From assembly GCA_009746045.1 (NCBI GenBank), contig RPFO01000022.1:1-64000 (forward strand): a stretch of DNA of 64,000 bases, read 5' to 3'. How positions within the stretch are numbered: the first letter of the stretch is position 1; every line of letters starts with the position of its first letter. A program made the position numbers and the translations under genes. This stretch comes from Mesostigma viride (Eukaryota > Streptophyta > Mesostigmatophyceae > Mesostigmatales > Mesostigmataceae). The notes below the pieces were generated by a model, which searched no databases, had not been told where the DNA came from, and saw nothing but the letters and a program-made list of their open reading frames with translations. Below, in pieces: positions 10,703 to 22,074 of this stretch.

Positions 10703-12176
10703 CACGCGCGCCTCCAGGTACTCAGCCGGCTCGTCCCCGCATTGCACGACTCGGATCTCCGACTTCTCGTGACCCTTGTTGATGTACTTGTTCAAGTACA
10801 TCACCACCTGCGTGCGCGCGACCACCTCGACGTTGATGTGGCACGCGAGCAGCAGGAGCAGCGCCGCGCAGTAGGGCACGATCCACGAGTTGAGCTTGCT
10901 CGTGGGCCGCCGCCGCGGGTGGATGAAGCCGCGCACGTCCTCGTACGTCTCGTTGCAGAAGGCCTGCGGGAACCGCTTGGCACAAGTGGGCGGGCCGCGC
11001 CGAGGGCGGTAGCCGCCGTCGTCGCTGTCGCTGCTTTTCTCCGGCGTGGGCGGCCGCTCGTCGTACATGTCCGGCAGTATGGTCACTCCCTCGGCGTTGG
11101 TGGACTCGGCAACGACGTCGTCGCGGACGGTGCCGCGCGGCGGCATCGGAACGTTCTGGCCCCTGCGGTCCTTCATGCACTTGGTGCCCTTGTGATGGTT
11201 GTGCACCATGTGCTCAAGGACCAGCTTGCGCAGCCGCCCATCCGCCACCTCCTTGGGCGGCAGCTCCGCCCACATGAACTCGTCGATCTTCCCGTTGGAC
11301 ATCGTGGGGTGGTGCTCGTCGGGCAGCCGGAAGATGATGTGAGCGTGGGGCAGGCCGCGCGTTTGGTACTCGATCACGTAGATCAAGTACACCGGCTTGG
11401 CGCCGAACATACCGTTGCGGATGGCGGTCAGCATCACGTGCAGCTTCTGCTTGAACACGCGCGCGACGATCTCCGGGTAGTCGTACGCGCTCGGCTGCTT
11501 CTCGCCCTCGGCCACCTTGGGCAGGTTGTCCGTGATCTCGGGCCACCGGATGTTGCACGTCATCGTGACGAACAGCGACGGCCCGCCATCCGCTGCGATC
11601 GCCGCCATGTTGTCCTGGATGGCCGACGCCCGAGCGCGCCAGCCTATCCCGCTGCTCGACGGCAGCACGACCTCGGTGCCCAGCCTCAGGTCCTTGGGCA
11701 CGCGACTCTCGTCCTCCTCGTTGGCGATCTCGTCCCAGTTGTCCTCGGTCCATCCCCGCCTGTCCCCCAGCCGGTCGAGACGCTTCAAGCCCTCTTTGAT
11801 GTTGTCCTTCGTATCCATGCGCAGCCGGTTGGTGTTCTTCTCCTCCCCGCGGATGTACGTCAGCTGTTGGTCCTCCTTGTTCGAGAAGCCGTGAAGTGCA
11901 TACAGCTGCGCCAGGAAGATCTTGCCGACGAGCCGCCGCTCCGCGTAGAACATGAACTTGAGCACCTGCTGCAGATGGCCCTCCTCCTGCAAGCGGCGCT
12001 CATTCTCGTCGTAGCGGTAGCCCCACCCGCCCGTGCCCTCTGAGTGGATGACAGGGAACGCCAACGGCATGTACGCCGTGTTCCCGAGCGGCAGCTCGAT
12101 CTGGTACCGATGGCCTTGCGCGCCCGGCTTCACCACCTTGGTTTTGAAAGGGGGCACCGGCCGTTCGCGGTGATCA
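10703..12176 (-). CDS. Exon, Helitron Rep (HUH, two-tyrosine) nuclease
   Basis: This exon encodes the rolling-circle nuclease core. Visible motifs, in order: LPLGNTAYMPLAFP (the LLFP region of the family); motif 1 FVTMTCNIRWPEI (11,534-11,572); the metal-binding HUH motif GLPHAH (11,339-11,356); and the catalytic two-tyrosine motif MYLNKYINKG, Tyr codons at 10,796-10,798 and 10,784-10,786. All key residues are present, so the nuclease may be active. The exon begins at acceptor CACAG (one base completing a codon) and ends phase 0 at donor GTAAGT. Confidence 0.93.
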
Positions 12177-12374
12177 CTGTGTACCCAGCCGACCCGCCAT
12201 AACGACGACAACAAGGCGGTGGCCCCCCAGGTAGAGGTAAACATTAGGCTATGGCTACTCGCTTACATCGATACCAAGTTTCAAACAGCACCACGCGAAC
12301 ATAAAAACCATCAATCTGCCCCTAGCGCAGGGTGGAAAAAAATCAAACGCACTCGCGCATGCAATCCTCTTACC

Positions 12375-12422
12375 ACATGCACGCATGCATGCCAGCCACC
12401 CCACAAACCCATGCATGGATCC
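12375..12422. repeat. Relic of the CATGC minisatellite
   Basis: About two units (ACGCATGCATGCCAGCC, then CCCACAAACCCATGCATGG) sit just outside satellite array 3, after AATCCTCTTAC. That prefix resembles the left edge (AATCCTCCCAC) of the full CATGC arrays at 16,921 and 23,965. Confidence 0.75.
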
Positions 12423-12462
12423 TTAGCGTCAAGCCCAAGCAAATGAGTCAATACGAGCGGTT

Positions 12463-12487
12463 AAAAAAAAAAAGGGGGGGGGGGGGT
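12463..12487. repeat. Poly-A / poly-G homopolymer junction
   Basis: A run of about eleven A followed directly by thirteen G marks the start of satellite array 3. Length is likely unreliable in any read technology. Confidence 0.8.
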
Positions 12488-15386
12488 GATTGGCAGGGGG
12501 TGCCATGGTCCATTGTGCGCGCTAGCACGTGCCCACCGTTAGGGGTGGGCCATGGTCCTTAAATATGCAAACGAGCTCGGATCGGTCTAAAACTTGGAAG
12601 GAGCCTTGCCCCACACTACTCCATCACGTGGGCAAAGTGGGGGCTTGCAGGTCTATCATTTGAGGGGGGTGGACATTGCCAGGGGATGCCATGGTCCTTT
12701 GCGTGCGCTAGCACATGCCCACCGTTAGGGGTGGGCCGTGGTCCTTAAATATGCAAATGAGCTCGGATCGGTCTGAAACTTGGAAGGAGCCTTGCCCCAC
12801 ACTACTCCATCATGTGGGCAAACTGGGGGCTTGCAGCTTCATCATTTGAGGGGGGTGGACATTGCCAGGGGGTGCCATGGTCCTTTGCGCGCGCTAGCAC
12901 ATGCCCACCGTTAGGGATGGGACAGGGTCCTAAATTATGCAAACGAGCTTGGATCGGGCTGAAACTTGGGAGGAGGTTTTCTCCACATTAGTCCATCATG
13001 TGAGCAAAGTGGGGGCTTGCAGCTTCATCATTTGAGGGGGGTGGACATTGCCAGGGGGTGCCATGGTCCTTTGCGCGCGCTAGCACATGCCCACCGTTAG
13101 TGGTGGGCCAGGGTCCTTAAATATGTAAACGACCTTCGATGGGGCTGAAACTTGGGAGGAGGCTTCCCCCACAATAGTCCATCATGTATCCAAAGTGGTG
13201 GCTTGCAGGTCTATCATTTGAGGGGGTGGACATTGCCAGGGGGTGCCATGGTCCCATACGCGCGCTAGCACGTGCCCACCGTTAGGGGTGGGACAGGGTC
13301 CTAAAATATGCAAACGAGCTTGGATTGGGCTGAAACTTGGGAGGAGGTTTGCCTTACACTAGTCCATCATGTATCCAAAGTGGGGACTTCCAGGTCTATC
13401 ATTTGAGGGGGGTGGACATTGCCAGGGGGTCGCATGGTCCTTTGTGCGCACTAGCACATGCCCACCGTTAGGCGTGGGCCATGGTCGTTAAATATGGAAA
13501 CGAGCTTGGATTGGGCTGAAACTTGGAAGGAGCCTTGCCTTACACTAGTCCATCATGTATCCAAAGTGGGGGCTTGCATGTCTATCATTTGAGGGGGGTG
13601 GACATTGCCAGGGGGTGCCATGGTCCCATACGCGCGCTAGCACAACCCCACCCTTAGGGGTGGGCCATGGTCCTTAAATATGCAAACGAGCTTGGATCGG
13701 GCTGAAACTTGGAAGGAGCCTTGCCCCACACTAGTCCATCATGTATCCAAAGCGGGGGCTTGCAGGTCTATCATTTTAGGGGGGGGACATTTCCAGGGTG
13801 TGCCATGGTCCCTTGCTCTCACTAGCACATGCCTACCGTTAGGGGTGGGCCAGGGTCCTAAAATATGCAAACGAGCTTGAATCGGGCTGAAACTTGGAAG
13901 GAGCCTTGCCCCACACTAGTCCATCATGTATCCAAAGCGGGGGCTTGCAGGTCTATCATTTGAGGGGGGGGGCATTGCCAGGGGGTGCCATGGTCCTTTG
14001 AGCGCGCTAGCACGTGCCCACCGTTAGTAATGGGCCATGGTCCTTAAATATGCAAACGAGCTTGGATGGGGCAGAAACTTGGAAGGAGATTTTCTCTACA
14101 CTAGGCCATCATGTATCCAAAGTGGGGACTTGCAGGTCTATCATTTGAGGGGGGGGGCATTGCCATGGGGTGCCATGGTCCCTTTTGCGCGCTAGCACGT
14201 GCCCCCCGTTAGGAGTGGGCCAGGGTCCTTAAATATGCAAACAAGCTTGGATTGGGCTAAAACTTGGGACGAGGTTTGCCCCACACTAGTCCATCATGTA
14301 TGCAAAGTGGGTGCCTGCAGGTCCATCATCTGAGGGGGGTGGACATTGCCATGGGGTGCCATGGTCCTTTGCGCGCGCTAGCACATGCCCACCGTTAGGG
14401 GTGGGCCAGGGTCCTAAACTATGCAAACGAGCTTGGATGGGGCTGAAACTTGGAAGGAGGTTTTCTCCACACTCATCCATCATGTGGGCAAAGTGGGGGC
14501 TTGCAGGTCTATCATTTGAGGGGGATGGACATTGCCAGGGGTGCCATGGTCCCATGCGCGCGCTAGCACATGCCCACCGTTAGGGATGGGCCAGGGTCCT
14601 TAAATATGCAAACGAGCTTGGATTGGGCTAAAACTTGGGACGAGGTTTGCCCCACACTAGTCCATCATGTATGCAAAGTGGGTGCCTGCAGGTCCATCAT
14701 CTGAGGGGGTGGACATTGCCAGGGGGTCGCATGGTCCTTTGCGCGCGCTAGCACATGCCCACCGTTAGGGGTGGGCCAGGGTCCTAAAATATGCAAACGA
14801 GCTTGGATGGGGCTGAAACTTGGAAGGAGGTTTTCTCCACACTCATCCATCATGTGGGCAAAGTGGGGGCTTGCAGGTCTATCATTTGAGGGGGGTGGAT
14901 ATTGCCAGGGGGTGCCATGGTCCCATGCGCGCGCTAGCACATGCCCACCGTTAGGGATGGGCCATGGTCCTAAAATATGCAAACGAGCTTGGATCGGGCT
15001 GAAACTTGGAAGGAGCCTTGCCCCACACTAGTCCATCATGTATGCAAAGTGGGTGCCTGCAGGTCCATCATTTGAGGGGGGTGGACATTGCCATGGGGTG
15101 CCATGGTCCCATGCGCGCGCTAGCACATGCCCACCGTTAGGGGTGGGCCAGGGTCCTAAACTATGCAAACGAGCTTGGATGGGGCTGAAACTTGGAAGGA
15201 GGTTTTCTCCACACTCATTCATCATGTGGGCAAAGTGGGGGCTTGCAGGTCTATCATTTGAGGGGGGTGGAGATTGCCAGGGGGTGCCATGGTCCCATGC
15301 GCGCGCTAGCACGTGCCCACCGTTAGGGATGGGCCATGGTCCTAAAATATGCAAACAAGCTTGGATTGGGCTGAAACTTGGGAGGA
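12488..15386. repeat. 185-bp satellite, array 3 (inside intron 15,462-12,177)
   Basis: About sixteen copies, the longest array of this family here. Many copies carry the variant CCACCGTTAGGG where arrays 1 and 2 have CCACCCTTAGGG, so arrays have diverged as groups. A two-copy subpattern recurs (GGATGGGGCTGAAACTTGG followed by GGTTTTCTCCACACTCAT), for example at 14,435, 14,800 and 15,170. It lies between the linker exon and the Rep exon. Confidence 0.95.
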
Positions 15387-15462
15387 ACAACAACTCCTGA
15401 TTCCATGCGCAGTGCAACGTACAATGCACGACAATACAACCCCGCAACCAAAAATCACGTAC

Positions 15463-15740
15463 ACGGAATCCCTGCTTGCAGGTGCATCCTCTCCATCCGC
15501 TTCCGCTCCCTCCCGAGCGCCAACTGCCGGTTGCCCACTAGCAGCAGCTTGCGTGCTGGGCCCCCCGTCCTCACGCCCCGCCGGCACATCCTCACCCCCC
15601 CTTCCTCCTGCGCCGGCTGGTCACGCGACTTTCCCAATCGCGCACGAGACTTCCTGTTTTCCACTGTCGCCGCATCATTTGATGGAGGAGGTTCCTCCAC
15701 GGTGGCACGAAACACACCCGGCTGTGCAGTCCTCTGGTCC
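15463..15740 (-). CDS. Exon, proline- and charge-rich linker to Rep, with one frame break
   Basis: Acceptor GAGCAG (phase 2) opens a frame containing TVEEPPPSNDAATVENRKSR. At a run of seven G on the minus strand (15,595-15,601) the frame must gain one base to continue into DVPAGREDGGPST and reach donor GTACGT at 15,462-15,457 in phase 2, the phase required by the Rep exon. Alternatively GTGAGG at the G run is a donor, but it ends in phase 0 and does not fit. Low complexity makes coding status less certain than in the neighbours. Confidence 0.5.
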
Positions 15741-15897
15741 CTGCTCAAGCAACAATCCCCGTAAGACAGCCAACCGAGACAACACAACGACAGTGTAAGA
15801 AACTCTCAACAGAAGCAGCGGTAAACCTGGACAAGGCCCTGCCAAAAAAAGCAAGCTTGAGGTCCACAGCAGCAGCAATAACTTATGCGCAACTCAC

Positions 15898-16083
15898 CCC
15901 GGCAGCAGAAACACCTCGGCCGTGTCGACTTCCGGCTCGTAGTGCGCCGACACCTGGATCCGCCCTTGGTTCCATACACGGTTCGCGTCGGACACAAACT
16001 GACGCAGCAGCGGGTTGTAACGTCGCATATACTCTCCAATCAGTTCCACCAGCGCGCTCACCTCCGGATTATTCCCCGCATAC
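15898..16083 (-). CDS. Exon, Helitron pre-Rep helical region
   Basis: Acceptor GCGCAG and donor GTGAGT enclose 186 bp, phase 2 at both ends. The peptide includes LVELIGEYMRRYNPLLRQFV, matching the segment of Helitron proteins in which a helix ending in NP is followed by a run to FR or QF. It lacks an internal start codon, so a plain ORF search would miss it. Its phase fits the exons on both sides. Confidence 0.75.
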
Positions 16084-16215
16084 CTGCGCCAAGCGCCACA
16101 CGAACAACGCGTTCACTCTTTGTCATCCAAGAAAATGCGCAAAACCCATGCATCGAGAAGCAAGATTCCAAAAAGAAGAAATGAACCACGCATTATCTAA
16201 GCAGATTCGACGTAC

Positions 16216-16856
16216 TCTTGAAGCGGCTGTCGCAGGGACTCCTCCCTCGCCTGGGGCGTCCTCGCCAGCGGGTAGAAATGCTCGTTCAGCTGGCGCCCAT
16301 TTTTTATGATGGGGACCATCTTCTCGATCGTGTAGCCGTGCAGCTCAAGCACGCTCTCCCCGGCGCCGTTCACGGGGTCGCACACGCGCCCGGACGCGAC
16401 AACGCGTGCCACCGCAAACACGGTGTTGAGGAAGCGCCCGTGCGTGCGCCACAACCGCTCGTTCACCGGATCGCAGTGAATGCGCCACAGCATCTCCTCC
16501 TGCTCGGTCAGCGTGCTCTCGCGCACGACTCGTGCATCGGGCGTCTCCTTGGCAGTCTCCTGCTGCAGCCTGTGGCGCTTCTCGATGATCATCCGCAAGT
16601 TTGGCTTCAGCCCCCTGACCTTGCCGTTCGAGCAGCAGACGCCCTGGCGCTCCTCCCTGAACAGCGGCGCGCGGCAGTGCTTGCAAACACTCTTGTATTG
16701 GCCTTCCAGCGCATACGGTCGCGGCGCGTCCGCGTCCACAGGCTTCATGCGATGCTCCTTCACCTTGAAGCCCTTGAAATCGCCCGTGTCGAGGCACTTC
16801 ATGAGCCGCTGAATCTCCGACAACGGCATACCAAACATGTCCGTCTCCTTGGCCTC
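16216..16856 (-). CDS. Exon, Helitron N-terminal CxxC region
   Basis: This exon carries the conserved region found before Rep in Helitron proteins: CKHCRAPLF (Cys codons within 16,673-16,684), a CC pair (16,632-16,637) followed by NGKVRGLKPNLRM, then RFLNTVFAVARV and VLELHGYTIEKMVPII. In the family this cysteine/histidine-rich region precedes the nuclease and is presumed to bind DNA. It starts at acceptor TTGCAG and ends in phase 2 at donor GTACGT (16,215-16,210), which restores frame with the next exon. A 48-bp copy of its 5' end, including the acceptor, lies at 18,497-18,544. Confidence 0.85.
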
Positions 16857-16878
16857 CTGCAATCATCACGACAAACAC
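16831..16878 (-). repeat. 48-bp duplication, left copy: true exon start with its splice acceptor
   Basis: Covers the first 26 bases of the Helitron CxxC exon plus the CAG acceptor and the end of its intron. It matches 18,497-18,544 with a single mismatch (C versus A). Confidence 0.9.
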
Positions 16879-16920
16879 AATGTAATGAGCATTGAGTCTG
16901 ACAAGTCATTGGAATGGTAA

Positions 16921-18496
16921 TCCTCCCACCCACGCATGCATGCCAGCCACCCCCCACACGCACGCATGCATGGCAGCCCCCCCCACACCCACGCATGCAT
17001 GGCAGCCCCCCCCACTAACCCACGCACGCATACCAGCCCTCCCCGACACCCACGCACGCATGCCAGCGCCCCCATAAACCCACGCATGCATGCCAGCCAC
17101 CCCCCACATGCACGCATGCATGCCAGCCACCCCACACATCCACGCAGGCATGCCAGCCACCCCACAAACCCACGCATGCATGCCAACCACTCTCACACCC
17201 ACGCACGCATGGCAGCCCGCCCCGCCCCACATGCATGCATGGCAGCTCCCCCCCACACCCTCGCATGCATGGCAGCCACCCCACGAACCCAGGCACGCAT
17301 GCCAGCCCTCCCATAAATTCACACACGCATGCCAGCCACCCCCCACATGCACGCATGCATGCCAGCCACGACACCAACCTAGGCACGCATGCCAGCCACC
17401 CCCCACACCCACGCATGCATGGCAGCCCCCCCACACACCCACACAAGGATGCCAGCCCCACACCCACACCCACGCACGCATGACAGCACCCCCACGAACC
17501 CACGCACGCATACCAGCCCTCCCCGACACCCACGTACGCATGCCAGCCCTGCCATAAATCCACCCACGCATGCCAGCCCCCCCCCACATGCACGCATGCC
17601 AGCCACCTCACACATCCACGCAGGCATGCCAGCCACCCCACAAACCCACGCATGCATGCCAGCCATTCCCACACCCACGCACGCATGCCAGCCCTCCCAT
17701 AAATCCACAGCCCCCCCCACATGCATGCATCGCACCTCCCCCCCACACCCTCGCATGCATGGCAGCCACCCCACGAACCCAGGCACGCACCCCACAAACC
17801 TGCGTAGCATGCCAGCCACCCCCACAGCCACCCACGCATGGCAGCCACCCCACAAACCTGCGTAGCATGCCAGCCACCCCCCACATGCACGCATGCATGC
17901 CAGCCACCCCAACACCCATGCATGCATGCCAGCCACCACCCACACCCACACACGCATGCCAGCCCCCCCCGACACCCACGCACGCATGCCAGCCACCACC
18001 CACACCCACACACGTATGCCAGCCCTCCCATAAATCCACGCATGCATGCCAGCCACCCCACAAACCCTACATGCACGCACGCATGCCATCCACCCCCCAC
18101 ATGCACGCACGCATGCCAGCCACCCCACACCCATGCATGCATGCCAGCCACCCCCCACACCCATGCATGCAGAACTGTCCACATGGACGCATGCATGCCA
18201 GCTACCCCACAAACCCAGGCACGCATGCCAGCCCTCCCATAAATCCACACACACATGCCAGCCACCCCCCACATGCACGCATGCATGCCAGCCACCCCCC
18301 ACATCCACGCAGGCATGCCAGCCACCCCCACATCCACGCATGCATGCCAGCCACCCCACAAACCCACTTATGCATGCCAGGCACCACCCACACCCACACA
18401 CGCATGCCAGCCACCCCACGAACCCAGGCACGCATGCCATCCCTCCCATAAATCCACACACGCATGCCAGCCCCCCCCCACATGGACGCATGCATG
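16921..18496. repeat. CATGC minisatellite, array 1 (inside intron 18,696-16,857)
   Basis: More than fifty imperfect units of about 30 bp built on CCCACGCATGCATGCCAGCC followed by CCCC(A/C)CA. Variants include CATGGCAGCC, AAACCCACGC and ATGCACGCATGC. All six frames are open over long stretches because the unit is stop-poor; the resulting His/Ala/Pro or Gly/Trp/Met-rich peptides are not genes. The array is flanked on both sides by copies of an exon's 5' end. Confidence 0.95.
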
Positions 18497-18544
18497 CCAA
18501 ACATGTCCGTCTCCTTGGCCTCCTGCAATAATCACGACAAACAC
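18497..18544 (-). repeat. 48-bp duplication, right copy: decoy splice acceptor
   Basis: Direct repeat of 16,831-16,878 on the far side of the CATGC array. It preserves the TGCAG acceptor and the codons EAKETDMFGM, after which the frame runs into the minisatellite. Use of this acceptor would give an abnormal product. Confidence 0.9.
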
Positions 18545-18696
18545 GGTTGACAAATCGAGCCTCATAAAAGAAATAAACCTGACTGCAAGCAAGAAATGCA
18601 ACCAACAATAAAGCCATACAATGCCCAAGTAAAGCCATACAATGTACAAAGAAACTCAATCCCAAGAAAAAGTTGACACCACATTTCCAAACCCAC

Positions 18697-19035
18697 CCGC
18701 TTCTTCTTTGTCCTCGGCGTCTCGGAACCGTCAGGGTTTACATGCAGACGAGACCGAGCCCGTGAAGCAGCCACACTGCCACGGTCTCCATCGACGTCCG
18801 TACGAGGATTCAGACCACCCTGCTCCACGCTCATCCCCTGATTCTTCGCTCTTTCCTCGTCCCTCTTCTTCCGCTGCGAACTATCACGTACGTGAGTCTT
18901 CTTCAACTCCAGGTGTTCTACAGCTGCGGCTGCCGACGCATCAGCGGCACTTTCGTCCGCGACATCGTTCATGACTGCATCGTCGTTGTTCTGTTCTGCC
19001 TTCAGCTCATTGCTCAGGCACATGAACTTTCTCAC
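18697..19035 (-). CDS. Exon, charged linker with basic end (113 codons)
   Basis: Acceptor TTGCAG and donor GTGGGT enclose 113 codons in phase 0. The middle is acidic and alanine-rich (NDVADESAADASAAAAVEHL); the end is basic (SETPRTKKKR), which could act as a nuclear localisation signal (inference). It joins in phase to the exon at 16,856 across an intron filled with the CATGC minisatellite. Confidence 0.6.
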
Positions 19036-19239
19036 CTGCAATTCCCCCCAAAAAAGAAGAAAACATACAGGTCCACAGAGCGAAAATTGCAAACAAAGAA
19101 CAGACATCGTAATAAATAGATTATACACTACTACTGAATGAAAAAAGAGACAACAAATTGTACCAATTTTATACAACCAAACTAAACTCAATCACTATTT
19201 CTTCTTAGAGAGTGCAAAACGGTAACCCAGCAGCATGGG

Positions 19240-19640
19240 CCTTGGCATCACTCCCGCGCCACAAGGGTAGCGAAGAAAATTTTGGCATAGCTCCCGCGCC
19301 ACAAGGATAGCGCAGAAAATTTTGGCAGAGCTTCCGCGCTACAAGGGCAGTGAAGAAAGTTTTGGCATAGCTTACGCGCCCCAAGGGTGGTGCAGAAAAT
19401 TTTGGCATAGCTCCCGCGCCACAAGGGTGGTGCAGAAAATTCTTGGCATAGCTTTCGCGCCACAAGGGTGGTGCAGAAAATTTAGGCATAGCTTCCGCGC
19501 CACAAGGGCAGTGAAGAAAGTTTTGGCATAGCTCACGCGCCACAAGGGTGGTGCATAGCTCCCACGCCACAAGGGTGGTTCAGAAAACTTTTGGCATAGC
19601 TTTCGCGCCACACGGGTGGTGCAGGAAATTTTGGCACCCA
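19240..19640. repeat. 40-bp tandem repeat, about ten copies
   Basis: Head-to-tail 40-bp unit marked by GGCATAGCTCCCGCGCCAC and AAGGGTGGTGCAGAAAATTT. Copies differ at a few positions. It lies in the intron 21,234-19,036 and passes directly into a CATGC array on its right. Confidence 0.92.
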
Positions 19641-19945
19641 CGCACCTTGCCAACCCCCACGCCAACCCACGCATGCATGGAAGCCCCCCCCACCCACCCA
19701 CGCACCACGCACGCATGGCAGCCACCCCACGAACCCAGGCACGCATGCCAGCCCCCCCCTAAACCCACGCATGCGTGGCAGCTCCCCACCACACCCACGA
19801 ATGCATGCCGTCCCCCCCCAACACCCACGCATGCATGGCAGCCCACCCCGCCCCACATGCCTGCATGGCAGCTTCCCGCCACACCCACGCATGCATGCCA
19901 GCACCCCCACGAACCCACGCACGCATGCCAGCTCCCCCCGACAGT
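19641..19945. repeat. CATGC minisatellite, array 2
   Basis: About ten units of the same ~30-bp family as 16,921-18,496, in the same orientation, immediately following the 40-bp array in the same intron. Confidence 0.93.
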
Positions 19946-20427
19946 GACACACCTTATCGCACCTCATCGCTTACCCGAGTCCCCGCTTGCTAGTTTGCAC
20001 CCTCAACTAGTTTCTCACGCCTTCTCACTGCCCCTTTCTGCTCGCCCGCCAGCCTACATGTGCTGCATACCCTTGCAAGATCCCCTGCCTCTCGTGCCCT
20101 ACTACAGTGTCATGGACTTTCAATGCATGGTATATCGCAGTCTGCTCAGCTTGCCCTTTTACCCGATTGCCTGTGCTGACCTCCCCCCCGCACAGAAATG
20201 GCGACAGCCGAGGTCGCTATGCCAGTCATGCGCACTACGGCCGCTGCACTTGATGGTTGTCACGGAGAAATCACTTAATACAAAATAAATTCCCATACAA
20301 TTATGCCCATACAATTGTGAATGTGCAAAGGATTGCCACTCAATGAATATTAACGTAATGAACATAGGCTTAGCCATGATCATCTTTCACGCCATGTCCA
20401 CACTTTAGCTGCTAAAATACGCGGTGA
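19946..20427. other. Intron sequence without recognisable feature
   Basis: Non-repetitive stretch between two CATGC arrays in the intron 21,234-19,036. It contains AAAGGATTGCCACTCAATGA (about 20,328-20,347), whose reverse complement also lies next to the CATGC array at 48 kb. I see no exon with fitting splice sites. Confidence 0.5.
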
Positions 20428-20715
20428 TGCATGCCAGCCAACCCACTCACCAACGTACGCATGCCAGCCACCCCCGACACCCACGCACGCATGGCAGCCA
20501 CCCCACGAACCCACGCACGCATGCCAGCGCCCCATAAACCCACGCATGCATGGCAGCTCCCCACCACACCCACGAAGGCATGCCAGCCACCCCCACACCC
20601 ACGCATGCATGCCAGCCCCCCCTCACCAACGCACGCATGCCAGCCCCCCCCTCACCAACGTACGCATGCCAGCCCCCCCCACACCCACGCACGCATGGCA
20701 GCGCCCCCCTAATGC
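20428..20715. repeat. CATGC minisatellite, array 3
   Basis: About nine to ten units of the same family and orientation as arrays 1 and 2, in the same long intron. The variant CTCACCAACGTACGCATGCC is common here and also at 24,058. Confidence 0.93.
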
Positions 20716-21234
20716 ATGCAGCAGAGCACCGTCGCTAGCGAGAAACGCAGCCAAGGGTGGGGCCCGTACCCATGTCCCACCCACCTGGGCAGCAGGAAGA
20801 TCTCCGGCGCACAACTTGTGGCACAGGCGTGCGCGCATGAACCTTGTAAGACATGTTCCTTGCCTCCTGCCTGCCCGCCTGCCCGCCTATCGCGTGCCCG
20901 CCCCCCTGCCTGGCTGCGTCCCTCCAGTGCCCTTCCTTTCCATCCATCCACTTATCATGTGACATGCAGGTGGCTGCCTGGCCTGCATGCACCATGGTGC
21001 ATACCCCATGCCCTGCGGCTAATGGCGAATGGTGTATGGCCTATGGCCTATGGGTATCCCTGCCTTCCCACCCACATTGGCCCTGCTGGCTCTCTTCATG
21101 GCAACTGTCTCACGTCCACGTGCCTGTCTACCTGTCTGCCTACCTGCCTGCCCTTCCTGCTTTCCCCACATGCCACGGTTTACACCCATGCCGCATGCTC
21201 CACCTCAAAGTAACATAATAAAACCAAATCTTAC
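20716..21234. other. Intron sequence, pyrimidine-rich, no gene seen
   Basis: Right-hand part of the intron 21,234-19,036, rich in CTGCCTGCC-type steps. It looks like degenerate simple repeat; no open frame with fitting splice sites was found. Confidence 0.5.
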
Positions 21235-21399
21235 CAAGGATCTCTTCTCTGGCAGTGAAAGCCGCTCGTCACGTGCAACTTGGTTGACAAGCACGCGCAG
21301 GTTGTCCAAACGGTCTGAAACGCATGATGACGTGTCACGACAAAAACCTTGAGCGAGCTGCTCGTAAGCCCCAGGACCATTAAAAATGGCACCGCGCAC
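21235..21399 (-). CDS. Exon, unknown helical segment (55 codons)
   Basis: Acceptor ACGCAG and donor GTAAGA bound 55 codons in phase 0, including CVSDRLDNLRVLVNQVARDE, a leucine-spaced probable helix. It is followed by a 2,199-bp intron (21,234-19,036) that contains two CATGC arrays and the 40-bp repeat array. Confidence 0.6.
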
Positions 21400-21539
21400 C
21401 TGCGTAGGATTGACAAACAAGAACAGAAAAGAAAAAATGACAAAAATAGTTCAATTACTATTATAATTATTTTAATGCATGCATCGAAAAAGTGGAACTT
21501 GGAAAAAAAAAAAAGAAAGAAAGCGCAATAATGACATAC

Positions 21540-21617
21540 CACCGCAACATCCGCCTGAGCCGCTTGTGAAATGAGCTTGTTACAGCGCTTGTCTAGCATC
21601 CGCTCGAGTTTCTTCGC
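21540..21617 (-). CDS. Exon, unknown helical segment (26 codons)
   Basis: Acceptor CCCCAG and donor GTATGT enclose 26 codons in phase 0 (AKKLERMLDKRCNKLISQAA and a short tail). It appears to continue the helical character of the preceding exon. Confidence 0.55.
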
Positions 21618-21756
21618 CTGGGGTTGAACAGGGAAGAGGTAGGGACATATGCAATAGAATTGAAACCAGACGGACAGTCGTAAAATGTACTTTCCCACAG
21701 CAGACCATAAAATGCAGACATTCCAAGAAATATTTTACTTGCCAAAAATCACTTAC

Positions 21757-21909
21757 AGCATCCTCGAAAGAGCGTCCACCACTCTGAAGTTCTGCCAACA
21801 GCGAGTCAAAGAGCGCAATCTTCTCATCTTCAGCCATGATCCGACTCCGAGATGAAGTGCTCGCAAAGTTCACGTACTCATCACCAGACTTAAAGCGCCG
21901 CAAGCACAC
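21757..21909 (-). CDS. Exon, unknown (51 codons)
   Basis: Acceptor CTGCAG and donor GTAAGT enclose 51 codons in phase 0, including MAEDEKIALFDSLLAELQSG, a likely amphipathic helix. No family recognised. The flanking introns are 165 and 139 bp. Confidence 0.6.
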
Positions 21910-22074
21910 CTGCAGTCATACAATAAATCACAGCGAGTCATACTCTTCTCAATACAATATCTGAACACACATAAGAAATGCAACACCAAAAAAAGGCAAC
22001 CATACAAACCACACATGTAAAAAATAAGGTTTTGAAATGCAGCCCGCCCCCCCAAATCAATCAAGCATACAAAC

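Noticed and set aside
12220..12320. Extra small exon upstream of the Rep exon (donor GTAAGC near 12,265)
   Set aside because: The only open frame ends in phase 1, but the Rep exon needs phase 2 upstream; the proposed exon at 15,740-15,463 fits instead.
17015..18665. Long open frames rich in His/Ala/Pro or Gly/Trp/Met through the CATGC arrays
   Set aside because: All frames on both strands are open because the repeat unit lacks stops; composition follows the repeat and splice-phase evidence places the arrays in introns.
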